Shown here: positions 8,753 to 16,813 of the stretch, in pieces
How the letters are laid out: every line of letters begins with the position of its first letter
Position numbering within the stretch: the first letter of the stretch is position 1
Position numbers and translations under genes: made by a program
Source: Alphaproteobacteria bacterium
Lineage (GTDB): Bacteria > Pseudomonadota > Alphaproteobacteria > CACIAM-22H2
NCBI GenBank assembly: GCA_017308135.1
Contig: JAFKFM010000010.1
Coordinates: 172,296 to 236,295 of the forward strand
Reading direction: 5' to 3'
Length of the DNA: 64,000 nt
Notes under the pieces: model-generated
Databases searched by the model: none
What the model saw: the letters and a program-made list of their open reading frames with translations, nothing else
Told to the model about the DNA's origin: nothing

Positions 8753-8777
8753 ATTAAATCCGTCCCATTGATTTAAT
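8753..8777. promoter_or_regulatory. inverted-repeat operator, probably for the adjacent ROK regulator
   Basis: ATTAAATC (8753-8760) and GATTTAAT (8770-8777) are perfect 8-bp inverted repeats separated by 9 bp. Two A/T-rich arms spaced about one helical turn apart resemble operators of NagC/Mlc-type ROK repressors. It is the only strongly AT-rich patch in the 120-bp divergent region between the permease operon (minus) and the ROK regulator gene (plus). Confidence 0.7.
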
Positions 8778-8847
8778 ATGAAGACCTCGCCATCATGCAA
8801 GCGGAATTCCCAGGGCGCGCGCGTGGCGCCGTGATCGCGAGGATCGC

Positions 8848-10050
8848 TTGGCGGGATCGGGTTTGGAACTTTTGTCGGGGCTGGCGCCCTTCGACCGGCG
8901 CGGTCATCAACGCCGCTTGATCGTCGATGCGTTGTGGCGCGTCGACGCGGCAAGCCGGGCCGATTTGGCGGCGGCGATCGGCTTGTCGCCCCAAATGGTC
9001 ACGTTGTTGGTCGACGAATTGATGGAAGACGGTCTGGTGCGCGAAGTCGGGCGCCGGCCCGCGGCGCGGGGCCAGCCGCCGATCGATCTCGCCCTCGATC
9101 CCGAAGGCGGATTCGCCGTCGGGGTTCAGGTGGAACCCGGCCGACTCAACATCGTGCTCGCTGATTTGAAAGGCCATGTGCGCGCCGAGATCAGCGAACC
9201 ATGCCCGACCGACACGCCGGCGAAAGCGTTGCCCCATCTCAAGAAGCGCATCGCCCGGCTGGTCGCGAAGACCGGGATCGATCGCCGGCGCGTGCTCGGC
9301 GCGGGAATCGTGATCCCGGGGCCGTTCGGCGACGTCGAGAACGTGACGCGCGACGCGCTCGCCATGCCCGCATGGTCGCGCTCGGCGTTCCGCGTGGATT
9401 TCGCCGCCGCGCTCGACATGCCCGTTTTCGTCGGCAACGACGCGACGGCGGCGGCCGTCGGCGAACATCTGGACGGTGCGGCGCGCGATCTTCGCCATTT
9501 CGTCTATCTCTATCTCGGCGAAGGCGTGGGCGCGGGCGTGTTCGTCGAGGACCATCCCGCGATGGGCGCCTTCGGCAATGCGGGCGAGGTCGGGCGGATG
9601 CTCGTGCCCGATCCCGACCGGCCCGGCGACGTGGTCGAACTTGAAGCCGTGGCGTCGCTCGACGCCTTGCGCCGCGCGCTGGGCGCGCCGGGCGACGTCG
9701 ATGCGGACGCTTTGTTTGTCGCGAACGCCGCGAAGGTCGCGCACTGGCGCGATCGCGCGGTCGCGGCGTTGCGCGTCGCCATCGCCAATATCGAAAACCT
9801 GCTCGATCCCGACGCGATCGTGCTGGGCGGCTCGCTGCCGCCCGCCGAATTGCGGGTGTTGCTGTCGCGGATCGAATTGTTGCCGAGCGTCAGCGCGCGC
9901 GCCGGGCGGCGCCATCCGCGGCTGCTGCTCGGCCGGTCGGGGCGGGTGGTGTCGGCGCTGGGCGGCGCGACGCTGCCGCTGTTCCATGCGCTCACACCCC
10001 AGCCGCAAGCCGCCCGACGCCGCGTCGGCGCGATGGAGATGGCGTCGTGA
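8848..10050 (+). CDS. ROK-family transcriptional regulator
   Basis: The product has 400 residues. An N-terminal winged helix (residues about 18-70: LIVDALWRVDAASRADLAAAIGLSPQ... VTLLVDELMEDGLV) precedes a ROK sugar-binding domain with GAGIVIPGPFG, VGNDATAAAVGEH and GNAGEVGRM. It is probably a sugar-responsive repressor of the divergent ABC-lyase operon, binding the palindrome at 8753-8777. The start is a TTG at 8848 preceded by an AGGA-containing stretch; I found no in-frame ATG or GTG further upstream. The zinc-binding Cys cluster typical of NagC/Mlc is not visible. The stop lies 8 bp from the convergent MBL gene. Confidence 0.88.
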   Translation: MAGSGLELLSGLAPFDRRGHQRRLIVDALWRVDAASRADLAAAIGLSPQMVTLLVDELMEDGLVREVGRRPAARGQPPIDLALDPEGGFAVGVQVEPGRLNIVLADLKGHVRAEISEPCPTDTPAKALPHLKKRIARLVAKTGIDRRRVLGAGIVIPGPFGDVENVTRDALAMPAWSRSAFRVDFAAALDMPVFVGNDATAAAVGEHLDGAARDLRHFVYLYLGEGVGAGVFVEDHPAMGAFGNAGEVGRMLVPDPDRPGDVVELEAVASLDALRRALGAPGDVDADALFVANAAKVAHWRDRAVAALRVAIANIENLLDPDAIVLGGSLPPAELRVLLSRIELLPSVSARAGRRHPRLLLGRSGRVVSALGGATLPLFHALTPQPQAARRRVGAMEMAS

Positions 10051-10058
10051 CGGGGCGT

Positions 10059-10913
10059 CTAGATTTTCTCGTCGAGGGCGTGGAAGCGATGCGCGCCATC
10101 CGCCGCAACGACGATGCGCCCGAACTCCAATCCGGGCGGAAAATGTCCGGCGGCGACGATCGCGTCGTTCGCGGCGGCCCAATCGGCCAATGCGCGGCGA
10201 GAGCGGATCGACGCTGCCTTGTCGGCGTCGGCGCGGTGGCACCATTCGGGATGTTCGATCTGCACGGGGCTGTGCCAGCTATCGCCCACCACGACCAGCT
10301 TCCGACGCGCGGCGAGCACGACGGCCGAGTGGCCGGGCGTGTGGCCATAGGCGGCGCGGTAGCTCAGCTCCGGCCAGCCTTGCGGCGACCCGCCGTCTTG
10401 GATCGCCGCGATCCGGCCTTGGGCGAGCAGGGGCGCCACATGCCGCTCGAACGCGTCGACGTGATGCGCCTTGGCGGCGGCGGCGCCGGCCTTCGCCCAA
10501 TGCGCAAGCTCGGCTTCCGGCGCGGCGTAGACCGCGTTGGGAAAGCAGGCTTCGCCGTCGATGCTGGCCCAGCCGACATGGTCGAGATGGAAATGCGTCA
10601 GCATCACGCACGTCACGGCCTCGCGCGCGATGCCGTTGGCGGCGAGCAGACGATCGAGGCCGCCTTGCAGCCCGCCGAAATAGGCGCTCGGTCCCGGCCC
10701 GAGGCCGGCGTCGATCAATGCGACGTCGTCGCCGCGGCGCAGCGCCACGACCGTGAAGCGCGTGCGAAACACATTGTCGGGCGCGTAGCGCGCCATCGCT
10801 TGATCGCCGGGCTCGGGCACGTTGTCGGGAAAGGCGTGGCTCCACGCGGCCGGTGCCGGGGAAACATCGTTCAAGCTCAACGCGGTCCATCCGTCGAGTT
10901 CAAGTCGCACCAT
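10059..10913 (-). CDS. MBL-fold metallo-hydrolase
   Basis: The product has 284 residues. The metallo-beta-lactamase metal-binding motif HFHLDH is at residues 107-112 (HxHxDH), followed by the later ligands in GHTPGHSAVVL and VVVGDSWHSP (third His and bridging Asp). An N-terminal region with FRTRFTVVALRRGDDVALIDAG is typical of lactonase- or AttM-like hydrolases. It is likely a cytoplasmic two-zinc hydrolase of a lactone or ester. It is divergent from the binding-protein gene at 10999 and might hydrolyse a sugar lactone for the same pathway, but the substrate is not predictable. Confidence 0.85.
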   Translation of the reverse strand: MVRLELDGWTALSLNDVSPAPAAWSHAFPDNVPEPGDQAMARYAPDNVFRTRFTVVALRRGDDVALIDAGLGPGPSAYFGGLQGGLDRLLAANGIAREAVTCVMLTHFHLDHVGWASIDGEACFPNAVYAAPEAELAHWAKAGAAAAKAHHVDAFERHVAPLLAQGRIAAIQDGGSPQGWPELSYRAAYGHTPGHSAVVLAARRKLVVVGDSWHSPVQIEHPEWCHRADADKAASIRSRRALADWAAANDAIVAAGHFPPGLEFGRIVVAADGAHRFHALDEKI

Positions 10914-10998
10914 CGCCGTCGTTCCTTTTGCGCACGCTTCGAAATCCGGCCTCGCGGCCGGAACCTATCCACGCCTACATCAAACAGGGAGAAAAAGC

Positions 10999-12291
10999 AT
11001 GACCGATAATCGAAACAAGTTCGAATTGGCGCCGACGCGCCGCGCCTTCGCGCTCGGCAGTGCGGCCGCCGCGTTCACACTCGCCGCACCCGCCGTGCTG
11101 CGCGCGCAAGCGGTCGAGATCGAATACTGGCAGTACTTCTTCAAAGAACGCGTCGAAGCGATGGACGAGTTGATCAAGCGCTTCGAAGCCGCCAATCCCG
11201 GCGTGAAGGTGAAGCATACGCATTTCCCGTACGCGCAGTATCGCACGAAGACGGCGGCGGCCGTTCCCGCGGGCGAAGGCCCGACGGTGATGCAGCTGTT
11301 CTTCGGCTGGATGCGCGAATACGCCAAGGCGAAGCTGATCCAGCCGCTGCCGGCCGATATGTTCAATCCCGCGACCGTCGATCGCGACTATTTCGACGTC
11401 GTGCAGCTGATGAAAACATCCGACGGCTATTGGGCGTTGCCGACGGCGGTGCGCAGCCTCGGCATGTTCTACAATAAGAAACTGCTGCAGGAATCCGGGC
11501 TCGGCGACAAGCCGGCCGGCACGCTGGACGAATATGTGCGCTTCGCGCTCGCGTCGACCAAGCGCGACGGCAGCGGCAACTTGACCCAAGCCGGCGCCAC
11601 GATCGGCATCCCATCGCAGGATTACCATTGGTGGCGCGAAGTGCTGGTGCGCCAGCACGGCGGCAAGCCTTATTCCGACGATTTCCGGAAGGTGACATAC
11701 GCCAACGAAGCGGGTGCCGCGGCCATGGCCTGGTACACCGATTTGCAGCGCAAGCATCGCGTGGCGCAGGCGGGTTTCCTGTCGGAAAGCCAAGCGGCGT
11801 TCCGGGCGGGCCGCGCGGCGCAGCATGTCGACGGCTCGTTCCGCCTCGGCACCTTCCGCAACGCGCGCGGCTTCGAATGGGGTGTCGCCGAACTGCCGAC
11901 GCATAAGGGCGTGGGCGGCAACTACTCGTCCTACTGGGTCAACGGTCTCGCCGCGAACGCGACCGGCGCCAAGAAGGAAGCCGCGCTGAAGTTCCTCGCG
12001 TTTGTCACCAACGACGCGTCGATGCAATTGTGGTTCGAGAAGACCGGCGAGTTGCCGGCCAAGCGCGATTCGGCGCTCACGCCCGCCAATCTCGCCGATC
12101 CGCTGACGGGCCCGATGATCTCCGGGTTGAAGACCGCGCACACCACGGATTTCGTGGCCGAGGAAGCGCAAGGTCAGCTGTTCCAGGACATGCTCGATCG
12201 CATCCTGCTGCAGAACCAGGACCCGCTGGCGGCCGTCCGGCAGATGGGCGAAGCCGAGCAGAAGATGATCGACGACCACTACAAGAGCTGA
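10999..12291 (+). CDS. ABC transporter substrate-binding protein, sugar type (Tat-like signal)
   Basis: The product has 430 residues. The N-terminus has a twin-arginine signal (TRRAFALGSAAAAFTLAAPAV), so it is probably exported folded through Tat. The mature part is a family 1 solute-binding protein: VEIEYWQYFFKERVEAMDELI at the start, GPTVMQLFFGWM, LPTAVRSLGMFYNKKLL and a C-terminal helix. An ATG at 10999 with AGGGAGA upstream is the natural start. It is followed by a strong terminator-like hairpin, then a ROK kinase and nagB on the same strand. The missing binding protein of the permease-ATPase operon at 4338-8727 may be this one, which would link import to NagB. Confidence 0.92.
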   Translation: MTDNRNKFELAPTRRAFALGSAAAAFTLAAPAVLRAQAVEIEYWQYFFKERVEAMDELIKRFEAANPGVKVKHTHFPYAQYRTKTAAAVPAGEGPTVMQLFFGWMREYAKAKLIQPLPADMFNPATVDRDYFDVVQLMKTSDGYWALPTAVRSLGMFYNKKLLQESGLGDKPAGTLDEYVRFALASTKRDGSGNLTQAGATIGIPSQDYHWWREVLVRQHGGKPYSDDFRKVTYANEAGAAAMAWYTDLQRKHRVAQAGFLSESQAAFRAGRAAQHVDGSFRLGTFRNARGFEWGVAELPTHKGVGGNYSSYWVNGLAANATGAKKEAALKFLAFVTNDASMQLWFEKTGELPAKRDSALTPANLADPLTGPMISGLKTAHTTDFVAEEAQGQLFQDMLDRILLQNQDPLAAVRQMGEAEQKMIDDHYKS

Positions 12292-12301
12292 GGCGGCGTC
12301 C

Positions 12302-12329
12302 GGGCCGGCCGCCTTCGGGCGGCCGGCCC
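12302..12329 (+). terminator. terminator-like hairpin after binding-protein gene
   Basis: GGGCCGGCCGCC (12302-12313) and GGCGGCCGGCCC (12318-12329) form a perfect 12-bp stem with a stable TTCG tetraloop, followed by ACTCTTGTT. It starts 10 bp after the stop of the binding-protein gene. It may partly terminate transcription so that the binding protein is made in excess over the kinase and deaminase, a common arrangement. Confidence 0.85.
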
Positions 12330-12354
12330 ACTCTTGTTCGTAGACGGTATTGTT

Positions 12355-13485
12355 ATGGCTTTTTCGCATTTCGACTTCGATATGCTCGTGCCCGATCTGG
12401 CGCGGGCCGCACTTCAAGACAGCAAGACGGGCGATGCGATCGGTCTCAACGCGCTCGTGTCGCGCGCTGGCGCCACAACGGACAAGTTGCGCGCCCTAGC
12501 GGCGGCGCTGACACATGCTGGCTACGCGACGGCTACGACGAACGGCGAATTGCGTCGGACGGACCGTGCCGTGCGCTTATTTGCCATCGACCTTGGCGGC
12601 ACCAAACTTCACGCCGCATTGGCCGACGAGACGGGCCGCATTCTGGACGAGGCCGTCGAAGCGACCGATCGGCGTGGCGGCCATGCCGTCATCGCGCAGA
12701 TCGGCACGTTGTGCGACGCGTTGCGCGCGAAGGCGGGGCTGGCCGCCGCCAATATTGCCGCCGCCGCCGTCGGCACGCCGGGGGCGGCGCATCCCCGGAC
12801 CGGACGTATCGCGATGGCACCGAACATTGCGGGGTTCGATGCGTTCGACGTCGCCGGCGCGCTGCGCGAGCGTTTGGGAATTCCCGTCCGGATTGAGAAC
12901 GACGTCAACATGGCGGCGCTGGGCGAACACGCGGCCGGCGCCGCGCGGGGCGTTCCGAATTTCGCGCTGGTCGCGTTCGGCACGGGTGTGGGGCTCGGCT
13001 TGGTATTGAACGGCGCGCTGGTGCGCGGCGCCGCCGGTTTCGCGGGCGAGATCGCGCATATGCCGATCGGCGCCGATCCGTTCGATGCCGGGAACTATCG
13101 GCTGGGGCCGCTGGAAACCACGATCGGCAGCGCCGGCCTTGTGCGCGCCGCGCGCATGCGGGGATTAGACGATGTCGAAAACGTCGAGGGTTTGTTTTTG
13201 CGCGCGCGCGCGGGCGACGCCCGCGCGAAATCGACGATCGCCGAGGCCGCGCGGATTTTGTTTTTGGCGTTGAGCGCGGTGCGCGCGATCGTCGATCCCG
13301 AACTCGTCGTGCTCGCGGGCGGCATCGGCTTGCAGCCGGAGATCGCGGCGCAGCTTTCGCGGATCGGCGCCGAACACCCTTTCGCCCCGAAAGTCGCGGT
13401 TAGCGCGCTTGGCGCGCGCGCTGCGATCGCGGGGGCGGCGAGTTGCGCGCTCGCCGAGGCTTTGCGCGCCGGCATGGCGGTTTGA
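12355..13485 (+). CDS. ROK-family sugar kinase-like protein with N-terminal extension
   Basis: The product has 376 residues from ATG 12355 (a TTG at 12334 is possible but overlaps the terminator tail). The first 70 residues look like a remnant winged-helix module (NALVSRAGATTDKLRALAAALTHAGY). The ROK kinase core follows: phosphate-binding DLGGTK (79-84), AVGTPGAAH, catalytic-Asp segment IENDVNMAALGEH and FAGEIAHMPIG. The usual ROK CxCGxxGC zinc cluster after this point is missing. It probably phosphorylates an amino sugar or similar hexose for NagB, whose gene starts 1 bp after its stop. It could alternatively be a regulator that kept the kinase fold. Confidence 0.82.
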   Translation: MAFSHFDFDMLVPDLARAALQDSKTGDAIGLNALVSRAGATTDKLRALAAALTHAGYATATTNGELRRTDRAVRLFAIDLGGTKLHAALADETGRILDEAVEATDRRGGHAVIAQIGTLCDALRAKAGLAAANIAAAAVGTPGAAHPRTGRIAMAPNIAGFDAFDVAGALRERLGIPVRIENDVNMAALGEHAAGAARGVPNFALVAFGTGVGLGLVLNGALVRGAAGFAGEIAHMPIGADPFDAGNYRLGPLETTIGSAGLVRAARMRGLDDVENVEGLFLRARAGDARAKSTIAEAARILFLALSAVRAIVDPELVVLAGGIGLQPEIAAQLSRIGAEHPFAPKVAVSALGARAAIAGAASCALAEALRAGMAV

Positions 13486-13486
13486 C

Positions 13487-14251
13487 ATGATCGCGATTTT
13501 CAAACACGCCACCGCGATCGAAGCGGCGGAAACCGCCGCGCGGCAAGTCGCCGACGCGCTGCGCGCGAAACCCGATCTGGTTCTCGGCCTCGCCACCGGC
13601 GGAACGATGCGTCCCTTCAATGCGGCGCTGGCGCGTATGTATCGCGAGGGACTTGTGTCTTTCGCGCGGGCGACGATCTTCAATCTCGACGACCATGTCG
13701 GCGTGCCCGCAGACCATCCAAAATCGTTCCGGCGCTTCATGCGCGAAACGTTGTTCGATTTGGTCGACGCCGATCCGGCGCGCTGCTTTATGCCCGACGG
13801 CATGGCGCGGGATCTGGATGCGGAAGCGGCGGTTTACGAGGCGCGAATCGCCGCTTCGGGCGGGATCGATTTGCAGATACTTGGTCTCGGCCATAACGGG
13901 CATATCGCTTATAACGAGCCCGGCGCGCCGCATGACTCGCGCACGCGCGCCGTGACGCTGACGGCCGACACCGTCATGCGCGCGGCGGCAGATTTTTCGC
14001 CCGTGCCGGCGCCGAGCCGCGGCCTTACGATGGGAATTGGCACGATCCTGGATGCGCGCCGGATCGTTCTGATCGCGAACGGTGCCGGAAAGGCCGAGGC
14101 CGTCGCTCAAGCCCTGCGGCCGCCGCCGCGTTTGGATTGTCCCGCCAGCGCCCTGCAGCGTCATTCGGACGTTGCGTTCCATTTGGATATGGAAGCAAGC
14201 GCGTTGCTTGATTCGATACGTCCGACTGACGGGTTTCGCTTTACTCGGTGA
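13487..14251 (+). CDS. nagB: glucosamine-6-phosphate deaminase (short NagB type)
   Basis: The product has 254 residues. NagB converts glucosamine-6-phosphate to fructose-6-phosphate and ammonia. Visible motifs are the phosphate-binding LGLATGGT, the active-site segment FNLDDHVGVPADHP, GLGHNGHIAYNEPG with the catalytic His, and LTMGIGTIL. The GxNGHI form and the length match the short Bacillus-type NagB rather than the allosteric enterobacterial enzyme. The ATG at 13487 follows the ROK kinase stop by 1 bp, which implies cotranscription and coupling. No NagA deacetylase is nearby, so glucosamine or another free amino sugar is a more likely input than N-acetylglucosamine. Confidence 0.92.
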   Translation: MIAIFKHATAIEAAETAARQVADALRAKPDLVLGLATGGTMRPFNAALARMYREGLVSFARATIFNLDDHVGVPADHPKSFRRFMRETLFDLVDADPARCFMPDGMARDLDAEAAVYEARIAASGGIDLQILGLGHNGHIAYNEPGAPHDSRTRAVTLTADTVMRAAADFSPVPAPSRGLTMGIGTILDARRIVLIANGAGKAEAVAQALRPPPRLDCPASALQRHSDVAFHLDMEASALLDSIRPTDGFRFTR

Positions 14252-14345
14252 TCGGTACGACGAGTTCGTCCGCCCGCATTTGCCCGGCGAGGAACTTGGC
14301 CGGTTCGCTACGGAAGGCGGCGGTCAGCGTGATCGAGAGACGAAG

Positions 14346-14376
14346 AAGCCCGCCCTGGGAAGCCAGCTTCGGGCTT
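14346..14376. terminator. dispersed hairpin terminator, copy 2
   Basis: AAGCCCG (14346-14352) pairs with CGGGCTT (14370-14376). The inner stem CTGG (14355-14358)/CCAG (14363-14366) is closed by GAAG. It lies about 95 bp after nagB and before the broken ATPase fragment. The flank GAGAGACGAAG upstream is shared with copy 3. Confidence 0.75.
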
Positions 14377-14445
14377 TGGTGTTAAAGGGAAACGAGTATC
14401 TTTATCGTTCGTCGTCGAGCCTCGATCCGTGCCGGCGCGTGGACG

Positions 14446-14766
14446 AACTTCTCGATCGCACGAGCTTTGATTTGCGAGCCGGAGTCCTTGGTGTGCGACG
14501 AGCCGAGTTCGGCGCTCGACATATCGGTCCAAGCGCAGACTTCGAACCTGCTGCGCGACCTTCAGCGCGAGCGTCGGCTCACCTATCTGTTCATTCGCCA
14601 CGGCTTGGCGGTCGTGAGCCAAATCGCGCATGAAGTCGGCGTCATATATTTGGGCCGTCTGGTCGAAGCCGGCTTGCCGGAACGGATTTTCACTGCGTCG
14701 CATCACGAGTACACGCGCGATTTGCCCGCCTCCGTGCCCCGCATCGAAGCCACCGCGAAACGTTAG
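14446..14766 (+). pseudogene. remnant of an oligopeptide ABC transporter ATPase (DppF/OppF type)
   Basis: The frame reads NFSIARALICEPESLVCDEP and continues through SALDISVQAQTSNLLRDLQ, LTYLFIRHGLAVV, IYLGRLVEAGLPERIF and HHEYTRDLPASVP, the C-terminal half of a DppF/OppF ATPase. Walker B (LVCDEP), the D-loop (SALD) and the H-loop position are recognisable, but Walker A and the Q-loop are gone. The ABC signature is lost too: where intact proteins have FSGGQRQRIAIARAL, this one goes directly from FS to IARAL. It therefore cannot bind or hydrolyse ATP as an ABC protein. The only other peptide-transport gene nearby is the binding protein at 29202. Confidence 0.85.
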
Positions 14767-15851
14767 GCCGCCGGGAAGACCAGCGTATCGGCTTCGCGTA
14801 GATGCAGCGTGGCTTCTTCGCCCACGCCGAAGGGCGTCGCGGTGCCGTGCGGCGCTTCGAGCAATACGCGATCGCCGTCGCCCGTGCGGAAATGCACGGT
14901 CAGCAGCGAGCCTTGGAAGACGATTTCCGACACGCGCGCGCGTATTGCATTGGCTGGGCCGGTGACGGGCCGGAAGCCGATCTTCTCCGGCCGAATGCCG
15001 ACCACGACGGGCGAGCCGGGCAGGAAATTGCCGGGGGCGCGCAGGCGGCCGATCGCCGTATCGATCTCCAGCGCGCCGTTCGCGGCCGCCGCGACCTTGC
15101 CCGAAAGCCGCGTCGAGCGGCCGACGAAATCGAGCGCGAAGGCCGTCTTGGGTTTGTCGTAGAGGGCGGCGGGCGCGTCGATCTGTTCGAAACGGCCCTC
15201 GTTCATCACCGCGATACGGTCGGACATGACCAACGCTTCGTCCTGGTCGTGGGTGACGAAGATCGCGGTCGTGCCGACGTCGCGCAGCAGGCGGCGTAGA
15301 TCGATCTGCATCGCCTCGCGCAGTTTGCGGTCGAGCGCGCTGAACGGCTCGTCGAGCAACAGCAATTTGGGTTCGACCGCGAGTGCACGCGCCACCGCCA
15401 CGCGTTGCTGCTGGCCGCCGGACAGACCGCGCACCGACCTTCCGGCGAAATCAGAAAGATGCACGAGGGCGAGCATCCGCTCAACGATGCGTTTGATCTC
15501 CGCCTCCGGCCGGCGCTGCGCGCGCAAGCCGTAAGCGACGTTGCCCGCCACGTCGAGATGCGGGAACAAGGCGTAGTTTTGAAACACCACGCCGACATCG
15601 CGTTTATGCGGGGGCAGGTCGGTGATGTCGGCGCCCGCGAGGGTCACGCGACCGCGATCGGGCAGGACGAGGCCCGCGACGATACGCAGCAACGTAGTTT
15701 TACCGCAGCCCGAGGGGCCGAGCAGAGACACGAATTCGCCGGCCGCGACGTCGAGATCGACGCCATCGAGCACGCGCGCCGCGCCGAAGGATTTTTCGAG
15801 CGCGCGGACGCTGAGTTCGCCGGCGAGCGCAAGGGGGGAAAGAGCGTTCAT
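14763..15851 (-). CDS. ABC transporter ATP-binding protein, PotA type
   Basis: The product has 362 residues. Walker A GPSGCGKT lies at residues 45-52, Q-loop VFQNYALFPH from 90, signature LSGGQ at 144-148, Walker B LLLLDEP near 163-169 and the H-loop in VTHDQDEA. A C-terminal TOBE domain (VVVGIRPEKIGF) is typical of spermidine/putrescine and iron-type importers. The gene lies downstream of the GntR regulator on the minus strand, and the pair is divergent from the dioxygenase-SBP-permease genes from 16814. It is the likely energy source of the importer at 17900-20616. The closely similar ATPase at 24030 may serve the second importer. Confidence 0.92.
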   Translation of the reverse strand: MNALSPLALAGELSVRALEKSFGAARVLDGVDLDVAAGEFVSLLGPSGCGKTTLLRIVAGLVLPDRGRVTLAGADITDLPPHKRDVGVVFQNYALFPHLDVAGNVAYGLRAQRRPEAEIKRIVERMLALVHLSDFAGRSVRGLSGGQQQRVAVARALAVEPKLLLLDEPFSALDRKLREAMQIDLRRLLRDVGTTAIFVTHDQDEALVMSDRIAVMNEGRFEQIDAPAALYDKPKTAFALDFVGRSTRLSGKVAAAANGALEIDTAIGRLRAPGNFLPGSPVVVGIRPEKIGFRPVTGPANAIRARVSEIVFQGSLLTVHFRTGDGDRVLLEAPHGTATPFGVGEEATLHLREADTLVFPAA

Positions 15852-15871
15852 CCCCCGAATGTCTGCAAACC

Positions 15872-16621
15872 CTATGCCGCGCCGTAGCGCTTTTTATCCT
15901 GCGGCGCGCGCGCATAAGGCGCCAGCAACGCGATGATATCGGCCGATTCTTCGGCCGGCTCCGGGAAGCGCAATTGCCGCTCGTTGATCGTCAAATGTGC
16001 GCGCATCAGCGCCACGGCTTTGTCGGCTTGTCCCTTGGCGATGAGGCTCGCCAAGCGGCGATGCTCCTCGACCGGCCGGTCGGAGAAGGGATCGTGCTCG
16101 CTTTGCGCGCGCACCAACGCGCAGCGCGGCAGCGTGCGCGCCAGCATGTCGTAAAGCACGGCATTGGCGCCCACGCGCGCGATCAGCAAATGGAAATCGC
16201 CGCGCAAGCGCACCAGCTCGCGGCTATCGCGCGCCTTCGCCGCGGCTTCCTGCGCGTCGATATGGGCCAGCATGTCGCGCATATCGGCGGCGGTGCAGTG
16301 TTGCGCCGCATCGACGACGATCTGGGATTCGATCGTGCGGCGCGCGCTATAGAGATCGGCGGCGAGGCGCGCGCTGGGTCGCGTCAGGAACGCGCCGCGA
16401 TTGGGCTCGATCGTCACGATGCCGAGCTGCGCCAGATGCTGCAACGCCACGCGCACCGTGGCGCGGCTGGTGTCGAATTGGCGCGCGATGCCTTCTTCGC
16501 CCAGTTTGATCCCCGGCGGCAAAGCGCGATCGAGCACGGCGTCCATCACGACGCGCACGATACGCGCGGCGACCGGGCGCAAAGATCCCGATGCGTCGGA
16601 TTCGAACTCGGTCTCGGCCAT
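15872..16621 (-). CDS. GntR-family regulator with FCD-type sensor domain
   Basis: The product has 249 residues from ATG 16621. The N-terminal winged helix reads ARIVRVVMDAVLDRALPPGIKLGEEGIARQF... with RATVRVALQHLAQLGIVTIEPNRGAFL, diagnostic of GntR. The remainder is an all-helical FCD ligand domain (FHLLIARVGANAVLYDML, SDRPVEEHRRLASLIAKGQADKAVALM). It is the presumed local repressor of the divergent dioxygenase/ABC cluster and sits with the ABC ATPase gene 20 bp downstream. Two TGTA-type palindromes at 16681-16709 in the divergent region are its likely binding sites. Confidence 0.9.
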   Translation of the reverse strand: MAETEFESDASGSLRPVAARIVRVVMDAVLDRALPPGIKLGEEGIARQFDTSRATVRVALQHLAQLGIVTIEPNRGAFLTRPSARLAADLYSARRTIESQIVVDAAQHCTAADMRDMLAHIDAQEAAAKARDSRELVRLRGDFHLLIARVGANAVLYDMLARTLPRCALVRAQSEHDPFSDRPVEEHRRLASLIAKGQADKAVALMRAHLTINERQLRFPEPAEESADIIALLAPYARAPQDKKRYGAA

Positions 16622-16680
16622 CGCAAAGCGTCTCCCGTTGTTCGCAATCCAAATACGCGAACGGTCTGCAATTTTCAAGA

Positions 16681-16709
16681 TCGTATACAGTTGGTGAATT
16701 TGTAGACAA
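16681..16709. promoter_or_regulatory. paired GntR-type operator half-sites
   Basis: TCGTATACAG (16681-16690) and TTGTAGACAA (16700-16709) are near-palindromes of the TnGTnnACnA type bound by many FadR/FCD-class GntR regulators. They are 19 bp apart centre to centre, close to two helical turns. They lie in the 192-bp region between the GntR gene (minus) and the dioxygenase gene (plus). Confidence 0.6.
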
Positions 16710-16813
16710 CATGCCTGCGGCGCGGCCAGTGCGGTTTCGGCGGCCGGACAAGGCCGGCGGCGCGAAACCGGGATTCAATCGAAATCACGGCGATTTGCGG
16801 GGGCCGACGCGCG

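Noticed and set aside
10945..10962. Short hairpin TCCGGCC-TCGC-GGCCGGA upstream of the binding-protein gene
   Set aside because: Only 7 bp and without a T tract; could be part of a promoter or leader, but not enough to call a terminator or riboswitch.
14242..14340. Minus-strand open stretch reading TAAFRSEPAKFLAGQMRADELVVPITE
   Set aside because: It has protein-like composition but no start, no recognisable family and is interrupted by the hairpin copy.
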